64,000 bases of DNA, taken from NCBI GenBank assembly GCA_945893145.1, contig CAMDDZ010000021.1, positions 1-64,000 of the forward strand, in the 5' to 3' direction. Shown here one piece after another: positions 52,629-61,421 of this stretch. A program made the translations under genes and the position numbers. The number at the start of each line of letters is the position of its first letter. Positions within the stretch are counted from its first letter, which is position 1. The notes under the pieces were generated by a model. It was not told where the DNA came from and did not search any database. It saw only the letters and a list, made by a program, of their open reading frames with translations. The stretch is from Rhodoplanes serenus. Its GTDB lineage: Bacteria; Pseudomonadota; Alphaproteobacteria; Rhizobiales; Xanthobacteraceae.

Positions 52629-54782
52629 GTGAGCGACGAACGGACCCCTCCAGGCGCGGCAGCCCATATTTCTGCCGCGTCGGAAGAGCGCTTCATCGCC
52701 AGCACTGAGGAGTTCGTCTCCGAGTCTTCGAAGGCGACCGTGCTGGCGGCCAACATCCTGCAGGCGCTGCTGGTCGGCTGCGTCGTGCTGTGGGTGCTGG
52801 ACGTCCCTCGCCAGGTGTTCGGCGTCTCGTTCTACACCGAGCAGCTTCTCGCGGTGACGCTGGGACTGACGCTCGCGCTCGCCTTCGTCACCGAGACCGC
52901 ACGGCAGCCGACAGCCGTCGATCATGGCGGCGCGTCGGCGGTCGTCGCGATCGCCGCCTATCTGATCTATCACCGCTATGCGCAGGGCGAGATTTCCTGG
53001 CCGATGGTCGTGGCGCTCGGTGCCGCCATCGCCTGGACGCTGACGGCCGGGAGGCTTTGGGCGGCGCGCTGGCTCGACTGGGTCTGCGCCATCGTCTCGC
53101 TCCTGCTCTGCGCCTACATCACGGTGCGCTACGAAGCGCTGACCTACGAGCTCGCCATGCTGCCGGTCGAGGGTGTGATCGGCAGCGCGATCCTGACCTT
53201 CCTGGTGCTGGAAGCCAGCCGCCGCATCTCCGGCTGGGGCTTCGTCGCCATCATCCTGGCGATCGCGGTCTACGTTTATATCAGCCCGTTCCTGCCGGGC
53301 GATTTCCAGACCCGTTGGGTCCGCCCCGAGCGCATGGTCGCCTACGTCGGCCTCGACGTGAACGGCATGATCGGCTCGATCCTGGCGGTCGCGGTGCTGG
53401 TCGTGATTCCGTTCACGATCCTCGGCCAGGTGCTGGCGCGGACCGGCGGCGCGGATTTCTTCTCCGACCTTGCCATGTCGGCGATGTGGAGGTTCCGCGG
53501 CGGCGCCGCCAAGATCGCGGTGGTGGGCTCGGCGCTGTTCGGCATGATCTCCGGCAGCGCGGTGTCGAACGTGCTCGCGGTCGGCGTCGTCACCATCCCG
53601 GCCATGATCAAATCGGGATTCTCGCCCTACAAGGCGGGCGCCATCGAATCCGTCGGCTCGACGGGCGGCCAGCTGATGCCGCCGGTGATGGGCGCCGCCG
53701 CCTTCATCATGGCTGAGTTTCTGCAAGTCTCTTATGGCGCGGTCTGCGTCGCCGCAGCGATTCCAGCGGTTCTCTACTACGCCTGCCTGTTCATCCACGT
53801 CGATCTCGACGCCGCCAAGCAGGGCATCGGCGGCGTCGACGCCAAGGAAATGCCGGCCCTTTCCGAGGTGCTCAAGTCGGGCTGGCACTTCCTGGTGCCG
53901 ATCTTTTTCCTCGTGATTGCGTTGATCTATCCGGAATATCTGCGACTGACGCCTGAGAAGGCCGCGGTTGCCTCGACCGCGCTGCTGATCGTCCTGGCGC
54001 TGTTCTTCGGCTACCGCGGCAAGCGCGTCACGCCGAAGGAAATTGCCGTGGCGGTGATCGAAACCGGCCGCGTCTCGCTCGACATCATCCTGATCGGCGC
54101 CGCAGCCGGCATCATGGTCGGGATCATGAGCATCTCCGGCTTGGCATTCGGCATGACGATGCAACTGCTGGCGCTGTCGGGCGACAGCGTGTTCCTGCTG
54201 CTGATCTTGATCGCGGTGCTCGCCTTCGTGCTTGGCATCGGACTGCCAACGGTGAGCGTCTATATCCTTACCGCCACGCTGCTGGCGCCGGCGCTGGTCA
54301 AGCTCGGCGTCACGCCGATGGCCGCCCATATGTTCGTCATGTACAACGGCATGCTCTCGATGATCACGCCGCCGGTTGCGTTCGCGGCCTATGCGGCCGC
54401 CAACATCGCGCGCACCGATGGCTGGACCACAGGTTGGATCGCCTGCCTGGTCGGCTGGTCCACCTTCATCCTGCCGTTCCTGTTCGTGCTGACGCCGAGC
54501 CTGCTGATGGACGGCCCGGCCCATCTGATCGTGTGGAATTTCGCGCGCGTCCTGTTCGCGCTGTTCACCGGCACCGCCGCAATCCTGGGCTTCGCGCTCG
54601 CGCCGATGACGACGGCGTCGCGGCTGCTCTACGGTCTGGCGTCGATCCTGATCGCGCTCCCGCCGGATCCGTTCGGCATGGCGGGGCACGTCATCAATCT
54701 TGTGGGGATCGGCGCGGGCATCGCGCTGCTGGTGTTCGATCATCTGCGCCGCAAGGGCCTCATCGCGGCGCGCGCGGCGTAG
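52629..54782 (+). CDS. TRAP transporter fused permease (DctQM, TAXI type)
   Basis: A 717 aa membrane protein that combines the small (DctQ) and large (DctM) TRAP permease subunits. About 18 hydrophobic segments fit. DctM signs are GGAAKIAVVGSALFGMISGSAVSNVLAVGVVTIPAMIKSGFSP, then VESVGSTGGQLMPPVMGAAAFIMAEF and GIGLPTVSVYILTATLLAPAL (the start of GIGLPT is characteristic). The start is GTG 52629, 14 bases after the TAXI stop. It uses Na+ or H+ gradients to import the TAXI ligand. Confidence 0.94.
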   Translation: MSDERTPPGAAAHISAASEERFIASTEEFVSESSKATVLAANILQALLVGCVVLWVLDVPRQVFGVSFYTEQLLAVTLGLTLALAFVTETARQPTAVDHGGASAVVAIAAYLIYHRYAQGEISWPMVVALGAAIAWTLTAGRLWAARWLDWVCAIVSLLLCAYITVRYEALTYELAMLPVEGVIGSAILTFLVLEASRRISGWGFVAIILAIAVYVYISPFLPGDFQTRWVRPERMVAYVGLDVNGMIGSILAVAVLVVIPFTILGQVLARTGGADFFSDLAMSAMWRFRGGAAKIAVVGSALFGMISGSAVSNVLAVGVVTIPAMIKSGFSPYKAGAIESVGSTGGQLMPPVMGAAAFIMAEFLQVSYGAVCVAAAIPAVLYYACLFIHVDLDAAKQGIGGVDAKEMPALSEVLKSGWHFLVPIFFLVIALIYPEYLRLTPEKAAVASTALLIVLALFFGYRGKRVTPKEIAVAVIETGRVSLDIILIGAAAGIMVGIMSISGLAFGMTMQLLALSGDSVFLLLILIAVLAFVLGIGLPTVSVYILTATLLAPALVKLGVTPMAAHMFVMYNGMLSMITPPVAFAAYAAANIARTDGWTTGWIACLVGWSTFILPFLFVLTPSLLMDGPAHLIVWNFARVLFALFTGTAAILGFALAPMTTASRLLYGLASILIALPPDPFGMAGHVINLVGIGAGIALLVFDHLRRKGLIAARAA

Positions 54783-54794
54783 GTGCTGCCGTCA

Positions 54795-54886
54795 TCGTCC
54801 GCGAAGCTTGTCCCCCCCGCCAAGGCGGGGTGCGGACGATCCAGCATCCGCCCGTGGTTACTGGATGCCCCGCTTCCGCGGGGCAT
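54795..54886. repeat. Intergenic palindromic repeat with two hairpins, possible bidirectional terminator
   Basis: The first hairpin has arms ATCGTCCGC (54795-54803) and GCGGACGAT (54833-54841), with an inner CCCCGCC/GGCGGGG pair. The second has a perfect 9-bp stem ATGCCCCGC / GCGGGGCAT (54865-54886) with a TTCC loop. The element fills most of the 122-base gap between convergent genes. It looks like a dispersed REP-like repeat. Confidence 0.7.
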
Positions 54887-54904
54887 GACCGATAGTGGGT
54901 GGGA

Positions 54905-55978
54905 TCAGGCCTGCTCGCGCCAGATGCCGAGCAGCTCCTGGGCCGGCCGGTCGGAGATCGAGAACAGCACCGAGTCCTTTTTGGCCTGATGCGAGTACTT
55001 CATCCACGACGGGATGATGAACAGGTCCTTCGGACCCCATTCGAACGTCTGGCCCGCGACCTTGGTGGTGCCCTCGCCTTCCTGGCAGACGAAGATGGCG
55101 CTATCGGTCGAGCGATATTCCTTGCCCTTGAAACCCTTCGGCAGCATGGCGAGGTTCGCGCCCATGGTCGGCATCACCCAGCCGCCGTTGAACGGATTGG
55201 CGTAGCGCACGCGCGCGCCGTGGCGCGGATCGACGTCGCCGGCCTTCACCAGGCGATCGAGCACCGGCTTCATCTTGGCATACGGGTAATTGATGATCGG
55301 GCTGCGGTTGAGGCTCGTGTCGGTGCCGTCCGGCAGCACGCCCGAGCCGAAGCGCGCGAGCGAATCCTGATCCTCGCGCCGGGTGTTCTGCTTCTCGTTT
55401 TCGAAGTGCTCGTAAAAACTAGTCTCGAAGAAATTCACGGTCGGCACGTCGAGCACGTCGAGCCAGATCATCGGCTCTTTCGAGGCGTTGCCGTGGTCGT
55501 GCATCGTCCAGTGCGGGGTGGTGACGAAGTCGCCCGAATTCATGATGGTCTTTTCGCCGTCGACCTGGGTATAGGCGCCGCCGCCGTCCAGGATGAAGCG
55601 GATCGCCGACGCCGAATGGCGGTGGGGCGGCGCAACCTCGCCCGGCATGATGAGCTGGTAGCCGGCGTAGAGTGACTGCGTGACGCGCGACTTGCCGCGC
55701 AGGTTCGGGTTCTCGATCACCAGCACCCGGCGTTGCGCCTCTTCGGCGGTGATCAGACCGCCAGCCTCATGGATCGATGCTTTGACGTCCTTGAAATGCC
55801 AGATCGCCGGCGCGCAGACCGTCTTGGGCTCGGCCGGGATGATGTCCTTCAGCACCTTCCACAGCGGCGCCAAATCCATCTTGGAGATGCGCGCGTAATA
55901 GGCTTCCCGCTTGGCCTCGATGTTCGCGTTGCCAATTTTGCCCTTGCTGGGCTTGGCCTTCGAGGTGACGGCGTCCAT
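54905..55978 (-). CDS. Gentisate 1,2-dioxygenase-like cupin protein
   Basis: A 357 aa bicupin. The first cupin has the metal-binding His set PGEVAPPHRHSASAIRFILDGGGAYT and MHDHGN; the second has VCQEGEGTTKVAGQTFEWGPKDLFIIPSWMKYSH. This is the layout of gentisate and related (salicylate, 1-hydroxy-2-naphthoate) ring-opening dioxygenases. ATG 55978 has GGAG 6-7 bases before it; 55990 is an alternative. It lies downstream of an SDR gene on the same strand. No maleylpyruvate isomerase or hydrolase is seen nearby. Confidence 0.88.
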   Translation of the reverse strand: MDAVTSKAKPSKGKIGNANIEAKREAYYARISKMDLAPLWKVLKDIIPAEPKTVCAPAIWHFKDVKASIHEAGGLITAEEAQRRVLVIENPNLRGKSRVTQSLYAGYQLIMPGEVAPPHRHSASAIRFILDGGGAYTQVDGEKTIMNSGDFVTTPHWTMHDHGNASKEPMIWLDVLDVPTVNFFETSFYEHFENEKQNTRREDQDSLARFGSGVLPDGTDTSLNRSPIINYPYAKMKPVLDRLVKAGDVDPRHGARVRYANPFNGGWVMPTMGANLAMLPKGFKGKEYRSTDSAIFVCQEGEGTTKVAGQTFEWGPKDLFIIPSWMKYSHQAKKDSVLFSISDRPAQELLGIWREQA

Positions 55979-56103
55979 GTCAGTCTCCATTCCGCGATCT
56001 GGCTTTGCCATAAAATAGAGCCGCGTCGCCATCAAAAACAGAGGCGCGGCGAAATAGCCGCTATTCGGTTTAGGCAGGGTTCTGCCCGGTTTCGCGGCAG
56101 CTT

Positions 56104-56868
56104 TCACGTGTTGTTCGATCCGCCATCCACCGCCATCACCTGGCCGGTCATGAAGTCGCTGTCCTCCGAGCAGAGGAAGATCAGCGAGCCCAGCAGGTCC
56201 TCGGGGAACTGGTCGCGCTTGAGCGCGCGGCGCGCCACCGCGCCGGCACGCGACGCCTGCACGTGTACGCTGTTGGTGAGGCCGGTGTCGGACAGCGTGT
56301 AACCCGGCGCCAGCGTGTTGACGCGGATGCCGTGCTCGCCAAGCTCGCGCGACATGCAGCGCGTGAACGCCGTGATCGCGCCTTTGGAGGTCACGTAATG
56401 CGAGAAGTCCGGGATGCCGCGCGCGACCGTACCGGAACCGATGTTGACGATCTTGCCGTATTTTTTCGCGATCATGTGCGGGGCGACGTGCTTCACCATC
56501 AGGAACGGCCCGCGAATATTGATCGCCATCACCTTGTCCCAAAGCTCCACGTCGATGTCGGTGACCTTCAGAGTCGGCAGCGGCGCGTAGAGCGCCGCAT
56601 TGTTGATCAGGATGTCGATCTTGCCGAACCGCTCGATGGTTTTCGCCACCAGCGCCTTGCACTGCTGTTCGTCGCTGACGTCGAACGTCATGCTGTCGGT
56701 GGAGTTGCGGCCATGCTGGGCCGCGATCTCCGCCGCAAGCGCCGCGCCGTCCGCGATGTCGGCGATCATCACCTGCGCGCCCTCGGCGGCAAGCGCTTTG
56801 GAATAATGCACCCCGATGCCCTTCGCGCCGCCGGTCACGATCGCGGTGCGTCCTTGCAGCTTCGCCAT
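56104..56868 (-). CDS. Short-chain dehydrogenase/reductase
   Basis: A 254 aa classical SDR. The NAD(P) motif is AIVTGGAKGIGVHYSKALAAEG, NNAALYAP follows, the catalytic Ser region is GKIVNIGSGTVARGIPDFSHYVTSKGAI (YxxxK), and the C-terminus is MTGQVMAVDGGSNNT. ATG 56868 has AGGAG upstream. It is upstream of the dioxygenase in a likely two-gene unit and divergent from the NTF2-like gene (90-base gap). It could oxidise a benzylic alcohol or a ring-dihydrodiol; that is inference. Confidence 0.93.
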   Translation of the reverse strand: MAKLQGRTAIVTGGAKGIGVHYSKALAAEGAQVMIADIADGAALAAEIAAQHGRNSTDSMTFDVSDEQQCKALVAKTIERFGKIDILINNAALYAPLPTLKVTDIDVELWDKVMAINIRGPFLMVKHVAPHMIAKKYGKIVNIGSGTVARGIPDFSHYVTSKGAITAFTRCMSRELGEHGIRVNTLAPGYTLSDTGLTNSVHVQASRAGAVARRALKRDQFPEDLLGSLIFLCSEDSDFMTGQVMAVDGGSNNT

Positions 56869-56958
56869 GATGCTCGCTCCTGCTGGCGTCCTGCGGAACG
56901 TTAGGGCAGTGTGTCGGCCTGCGCCAGATAGACTGCGCCAGACAGCCGGAGCCGCGGA

Positions 56959-57573
56959 ATGCCGACCATCAGCAATGTCCAGGACAAGCTCGCGATCCGC
57001 GAGCTGATCGACAACTGGGCGGTGTGGCGGGACAGCTTTCAGTGGGATCGCTTCCGCACGGTCTGGCACAAGGAAGGCCGGATGTGGGCGACCTGGTTCC
57101 AGGGCACCTACGAGGAGTTCATCGCGGCAAACCTCGCGGGCTACGCCAAGGGCGTGCGCATCTATCACTTCCTCGGCGGCTCCTCGATCGACATCAAAGG
57201 CAAGCGCGCCATCGCGCAAACCAAAATGTCGATCTCGCAGCGCGCCAACGTGGAAGGCGTCGTGTGCGACGTGATCTGCATCGGCCGGTTCTACGATTTT
57301 CTCGAAAAACGCAAAGGCCAGTGGGGCCTGGTGTGGCGCCGCCTGACCTACGAAAAGGATCAGATCGTCCCGGTCAATCCCAATGAGGCGCCGAAGCTCG
57401 ATCCCAAGCTGCTGGAGCGTTTCCCGATTGGCTACCAGCACCTCGCCTATCTGCAGACCAAGGTGGGCTACAAGGTGAAAGAGGACATGCCGGGCGTCGA
57501 TGGGCCGGAAACCGACAAGCTTTATGGGTTGGGTGCGAAGTGGCTTTTGGGCAAGAACAAGCTGCCGTGGTGA
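56959..57573 (+). CDS. NTF2-like/SnoaL-like domain protein
   Basis: A 204 aa protein. The N-terminal half has the SnoaL/NTF2-like cone pattern VQDKLAIRELIDNWAVWRDSFQWDRFRTVWHKEGRM, then YEEFIAANLAGYAKGVRIYHFLGGSSIDI and GRFYDFLEKRKGQWGLVWRRLTYEKD. The C-terminal 65 residues extend past the usual domain. Such folds serve as ring-hydroxylating beta subunits, isomerases or dehydratases. It is divergent from the SDR gene and may act on the same compound. Confidence 0.8.
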   Translation: MPTISNVQDKLAIRELIDNWAVWRDSFQWDRFRTVWHKEGRMWATWFQGTYEEFIAANLAGYAKGVRIYHFLGGSSIDIKGKRAIAQTKMSISQRANVEGVVCDVICIGRFYDFLEKRKGQWGLVWRRLTYEKDQIVPVNPNEAPKLDPKLLERFPIGYQHLAYLQTKVGYKVKEDMPGVDGPETDKLYGLGAKWLLGKNKLPW

Positions 57574-57674
57574 GGCTGACCACTCCGCACGGCCATTCTG
57601 GACGCAGCGCAAGCAGCGGCCTTGCGCCATCCGCCGCGATCCATTGAAATGCCCAAAACGCCGAGGGGAAACGC

Positions 57675-58055
57675 ATGTCGTGGGCCGATAAATTCAACCT
57701 GTTGAACGGATTGGTGATCCTCCGCCTGATCTGCGGGCTGTTCTTCGTGCCTCACCTCTACGCCAAATTCTTCGTGCCGGAGGCGCTCGGCTTTTTCGTC
57801 GCGGCAGGCTTCAAGCCGCCGGCGACCTGGATGTACATCGCCTGTGCGGTCGAGACCGTGCTGGCCATCGGCCTGATCCTCGGCATCTACACGCCCTATG
57901 TCGCAGCGATCGCATGCGTTCATCTGCTGGTGGCCGCCGCCGCCGTCTATAAGGTCACCCAGGGCAAGTGGCTATGGAACATCGGCGGCTACGAGTACTG
58001 TCTGTTCTGGTCGATCGCGTGTCTGGTCGTCGCGATGCAAACCTGGCCGAAATAA
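57675..58055 (+). CDS. DoxX family membrane protein
   Basis: A 126 aa protein with four membrane helices and the DoxX-type motifs LRLICGLFFVPHLYAKF near the N-terminus and VETVLAIGLILGIYTPYVA in the third helix. DoxX proteins are associated with quinol or thiosulfate oxidation in a few cases but are mostly unknown. ATG 57675 has GAGGGGAA upstream. It follows the NTF2-like gene by about 100 bases. Confidence 0.85.
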   Translation: MSWADKFNLLNGLVILRLICGLFFVPHLYAKFFVPEALGFFVAAGFKPPATWMYIACAVETVLAIGLILGIYTPYVAAIACVHLLVAAAAVYKVTQGKWLWNIGGYEYCLFWSIACLVVAMQTWPK

Positions 58056-58112
58056 CTGGCCCAAATAATTGGCCGAAGTGAGCAGCGCTCGCCGTTCCAA
58101 GGAGTCTGAGAC

Positions 58113-59135
58113 GTGATCAACGCTGCGGTTGTGGGCCTCGGCACGTGGGGCAAGACGATGATCGAGTCGCTGGTCGGCAGCGACACGATGCGCTTCACCA
58201 CGCTGCAGACCCGGACCGTGACGCCGGACGTCGAGGCCTTCGCCAAGCAGCACTCGCTCAAAATCGCGAAAAGCTACGACGAGGTCCTGGCGGATCCCAA
58301 AATCGATGCGGTCGCACTCGCGACACCGGTGTCCGGTCATCTGAAGCAGATCGAAGGCGCCGCAGCGGCCGGCAAGCATGTCTATTGTGAGAAGCCGTTC
58401 ACGTTTTCCAAGAAAGAAGCGGAAGCCGCTATCGACGCAGTGCGCAAGGCGAACCGCACGATCGGCGTCGGCTACAATCGGCGCTTTCATCCGGAAATGG
58501 TCAAGCTGCACGACCGCATCAAGGCAGGCGACCTCGGCACGATTCAGCACATCGAAGCCAGCATGACCTATCCCAATGCGCTGTTCCTGCCGCCGACGGC
58601 GTGGCGCTCCAACAAATCGGAAGCGCCGCTGGGCGGGCTTGCGCCGATGGGTGTGCACGCGATCGACCTGATGATCTATCTGTGCGGCGGCATCGAGCAG
58701 ACCTATTGCCAGAGCTTCGCGCGCGAAGTGAAGAGCGGCACCGACGACACGACCTCGATGCTGTTCCGGATGAAGGCCGGTATGTCCGGTTATCTTGGCA
58801 CCATGACGACGACCGGCGCGGGCTTCTCCTTCCAGGTGTTCGGCACCAAGGGCTGGGTCCGCATCGAAGGCGTCACGCATGTCGCCGGCGCGTCTTCGGA
58901 GGAGCGCCGCACCCGACAGTTCGGGGTCTGCAAGTTCCAGCCCGTCAAGGGACCCACGGAAACCTGGGAAGCCGAGAAGCTCGATATCGTTCGGGCCACC
59001 TTTGAGGCATTCGCGAAGGCGGCGCAGGGCGGGACAGCCTTCCCCATTCCGCCTGAGCAGATCATCCATGGCGCATCGGTGACCGAAGCCGTGATCCGCT
59101 CGGCGGCGAGCGGTAACGTCGAAAAAGTCGCCTGA
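58113..59135 (+). CDS. Gfo/Idh/MocA family oxidoreductase
   Basis: A 340 aa two-domain NAD(P) oxidoreductase. The Rossmann motif is AAVVGLGTWGKTMIESL, the signature EKPFTFSKKEAEAAIDAV (catalytic Lys in EKP), then GVGYNRRFHPEMVKLHD, and a C-terminal open-faced sheet including GGLAPMGVHAIDLMIYLCGG. The family oxidises inositols, sugars or amino-sugars at the ring carbon. GTG 58113 has AAGGAG 9 bases upstream. An EboE-like TIM-barrel gene follows 24 bases after the stop, a combination often seen in sugar catabolism. Confidence 0.92.
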   Translation: MINAAVVGLGTWGKTMIESLVGSDTMRFTTLQTRTVTPDVEAFAKQHSLKIAKSYDEVLADPKIDAVALATPVSGHLKQIEGAAAAGKHVYCEKPFTFSKKEAEAAIDAVRKANRTIGVGYNRRFHPEMVKLHDRIKAGDLGTIQHIEASMTYPNALFLPPTAWRSNKSEAPLGGLAPMGVHAIDLMIYLCGGIEQTYCQSFAREVKSGTDDTTSMLFRMKAGMSGYLGTMTTTGAGFSFQVFGTKGWVRIEGVTHVAGASSEERRTRQFGVCKFQPVKGPTETWEAEKLDIVRATFEAFAKAAQGGTAFPIPPEQIIHGASVTEAVIRSAASGNVEKVA

Positions 59136-59159
59136 GCACGATCACAAGGAAAAGCAGAA

Positions 59160-60356
59160 ATGGACCTCGGCAACGGCCTCGGCCACCTGACCTATTCGAC
59201 GCTGGTGCACCCCGGCGACACCTGGGCGGACATGTGGGAGAGCCTCACCACGTATGTTCCGAAGGTGCAGAAGCGTGTGTGTCCCACCGCGCCGTTCGGC
59301 GTGTCGCTGCGGCTATCGAATGCATCGGCGACAACGCTGGTGAAGGACAAGGGCGAGCGCGACAAGCTGAAAAAGTTTCTCGCCGACAACAATATGTATC
59401 TCTACACCGTGAACGCCTTTCCGTATGGGCCGTTCAAGAACCAGATCGTGAAGGAGCAGGTCTACGAGCCCGACTGGCGCTCGGAAGAGCGCACGCAATA
59501 CACCATGAATGTCGCGGAAATCCTCGCCGACGTGGTGCCCGCATCGATCTCGCCGTCGATCCAGAGCGCGCCGCTTGGCTTTAAGCCGAATGTCACCGGC
59601 AAGGCCGTGGTGGACAGCTACACCGAGCACGTGATGCGGGTCGCGGCCCGCCTGATCGACCTGAAAAAACGCACCGGCCGCACCGTGACGCTCGCGCTCG
59701 AACCCGAGCCGTTCTGCTTCCTCGAAACCACCGACGAGACGGTCGATTACTTCACCAACCACCTCTACACCGGCAAATCCGCCGAGATGCTGGCAAAATT
59801 CGCCAACATCCCGATCTCGGAGGCGATCATCGCGCAGCGCGAGTTCGTCGGCACTGTGTTCGACATCTGCCACCAAGCCGTGGTGTACGAGGATATTCCC
59901 GTATCGCTGCAGAAGCTCGTCGACGCCGGCATCCCGATCTTCAAGCTGCAAGAGGCGGCCGCCATGCGGGTGCCGAACGTGACGCAGAAGATCGTCGATA
60001 CGCTCAAGCGCTACGCCAAGACGATCTATCTGACGCAGACCGTTGAGAAGAAGGACGGCAAGCTCAACCGCTTCCTCAATCTGGAAGACGCCTTCAAGGC
60101 CTGGGAATCCGATCCCGGCCCGCGCGAATGGCGCACGCATTTCCACGTGCCGGTGTTCCTCGACGATCTCGGCGAATTCGGCACCACGCGCTTCTCCATC
60201 GAGGACGCGCTCAAGTTCCACAAGAAAAAGCCGCTGTCGCGGCAGCTCGAGATCGAGACCTACACCTGGGACGTGCTGCCGGATCATCTGAAGACCGGCG
60301 ATATCGTCGATTACGTCTCGCGCGAAATCGAATGGGTGCGCGCGCAGCTGCAATAA
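59160..60356 (+). CDS. EboE-like TIM-barrel (sugar isomerase/epimerase-like) protein
   Basis: A 398 aa protein starting GNGLGHLTYSTLVHPGDTWADMWESL, followed by VSLRLSNASATTLV and MYLYTVNAFPYGPF. This matches EboE, a 'metabolite traffic' protein of the ebo cluster and member of the xylose-isomerase-like TIM barrels. Metal-site strands include TLALEPEPFCFLETTDE, FDICHQAVVYED and FHVPVFLDDLGEFGTT. The other ebo genes are absent here. ATG 59160 has AAGGA upstream. Substrate unknown. Confidence 0.82.
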   Translation: MDLGNGLGHLTYSTLVHPGDTWADMWESLTTYVPKVQKRVCPTAPFGVSLRLSNASATTLVKDKGERDKLKKFLADNNMYLYTVNAFPYGPFKNQIVKEQVYEPDWRSEERTQYTMNVAEILADVVPASISPSIQSAPLGFKPNVTGKAVVDSYTEHVMRVAARLIDLKKRTGRTVTLALEPEPFCFLETTDETVDYFTNHLYTGKSAEMLAKFANIPISEAIIAQREFVGTVFDICHQAVVYEDIPVSLQKLVDAGIPIFKLQEAAAMRVPNVTQKIVDTLKRYAKTIYLTQTVEKKDGKLNRFLNLEDAFKAWESDPGPREWRTHFHVPVFLDDLGEFGTTRFSIEDALKFHKKKPLSRQLEIETYTWDVLPDHLKTGDIVDYVSREIEWVRAQLQ

Positions 60357-60380
60357 GACGTGGCACGCGCTAATCTAACT

Positions 60381-60486
60381 CCGTCACCCTGAGGTGCCCG
60401 CCGAAGGCGGGCCTCGAAGGGCGACGGCCCACGAATCACTGGCCGCATCCTTCGAGGCTCGCTTCGCTCGCACCTCAGGATGACGG
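60381..60486. repeat. Large cruciform REP-like repeat
   Basis: Outer arms CCGTCACCCTGAGGTGC (60381-60397) and GCACCTCAGGATGACGG (60470-60486) pair with one mismatch. Inside are CCTCGAAGG (60412-60420) with CCTTCGAGG (60449-60457) and a GCCCGCC/GGCGGGC hairpin. This type of element is widely dispersed in Bradyrhizobium-like genomes, from memory. It lies between the EboE-like and HIBADH-like genes. Confidence 0.82.
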
Positions 60487-60523
60487 GTGAAGACATCGCG
60501 CGCTGCTGGAAAAGAGGAAAAAT

Positions 60524-61402
60524 ATGAAACTCGGTTTCATCGGAACAGGCCGCATGGGCGGGGCCATGGTTGGCCGCCTGTTGGCCGCCAAGCACGATGT
60601 CGGCGTCTATAACCGTACCGCCGAGAAGGTGAAGCCCCTCGCCGATGCCGGAGCCAAGATCGTCGGCTCGATCGCCGATGCAGCGCGCTATGGTGAGGTC
60701 ATCTACACGATGCTGGCCGATGATACGGCGCTGGAAGACGTCGTGTTCCGGCAAGGGCTATTGGACGCATTGCCCAAGGGCGGCATCCACGTCTGCGCCG
60801 GCACCCATGGCATCCCTGTCATCCGCAAGATCAAGGAGGTGCACGCCGCCAAGGGCCACGCGCTGATCGCCGCACCGATGATGGGCCGGCCCGAGCTCGT
60901 GGTCGCGGGCACCGCGGGCGTCTTCGCCTCCGGCCCCGCCGCCGCGATGGCCAAATGCAAGCCGCTGTTCGATGCGCTCGGCCGCAAAACCTTCGAGGGC
61001 GGCACCGATCCGGAAGCCGCCACCGCCATGAAGATCGCCAACAACTTCGTTCTCGGCTGCGCCATGGAAGCGATGGGCGAAGGCTTCGCACTGACCCGCA
61101 AGTATGGCGTCGACACCTCCGTGTTCTACGACGTGATGACCGACGGCCTGTTCAACTGCTCGGCCTACAAGGTCTACGGCAAGATCATGGTGGACGAGAG
61201 CTACGCCAAGGTCGGCCAGATGGCGACGCTCGGTCTGAAAGACGCCAACCTCGCGCTCGAGGCAGGCTTCCTCGCTGCGGTACCGCTGCCAAGCGGCAAC
61301 GTCTGGCGCGATCGCCTAGTAGGAGCTGTGGCTCACGGCGACGGCAACAAGGACTGGGCCGTGATGGCGCTGGAGCAGGCGCGCGCGAGCGGGCTCGCAT
61401 GA
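60524..61402 (+). CDS. NAD(P)-dependent beta-hydroxyacid dehydrogenase (HIBADH-like)
   Basis: A 292 aa protein of the 3-hydroxyisobutyrate dehydrogenase/tartronate semialdehyde reductase family. The Rossmann motif is LGFIGTGRMGGAMVGRLL, then VYNRTAEKVKPLADAGA, the substrate loop CAGTHGIPVIRKIKEVH (in place of the usual D.STVSP), and the catalytic Lys in AMKIANNFVLG. ATG 60524 has AGAGGAAA upstream. It is separated from the upstream catabolic genes by the REP-like repeat. The changed substrate loop makes its acid substrate uncertain. Confidence 0.9.
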   Translation: MKLGFIGTGRMGGAMVGRLLAAKHDVGVYNRTAEKVKPLADAGAKIVGSIADAARYGEVIYTMLADDTALEDVVFRQGLLDALPKGGIHVCAGTHGIPVIRKIKEVHAAKGHALIAAPMMGRPELVVAGTAGVFASGPAAAMAKCKPLFDALGRKTFEGGTDPEAATAMKIANNFVLGCAMEAMGEGFALTRKYGVDTSVFYDVMTDGLFNCSAYKVYGKIMVDESYAKVGQMATLGLKDANLALEAGFLAAVPLPSGNVWRDRLVGAVAHGDGNKDWAVMALEQARASGLA

Positions 61403-61421
61403 TCCCCATGACGCGCTTTCC

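Noticed and set aside
52557-54743. Long minus-strand open frame (728 codons) opposite the TRAP permease
   Set aside because: His/Asp/Arg-rich low-complexity translation, a normal shadow of a hydrophobic membrane gene; the plus strand has clear DctQM motifs.
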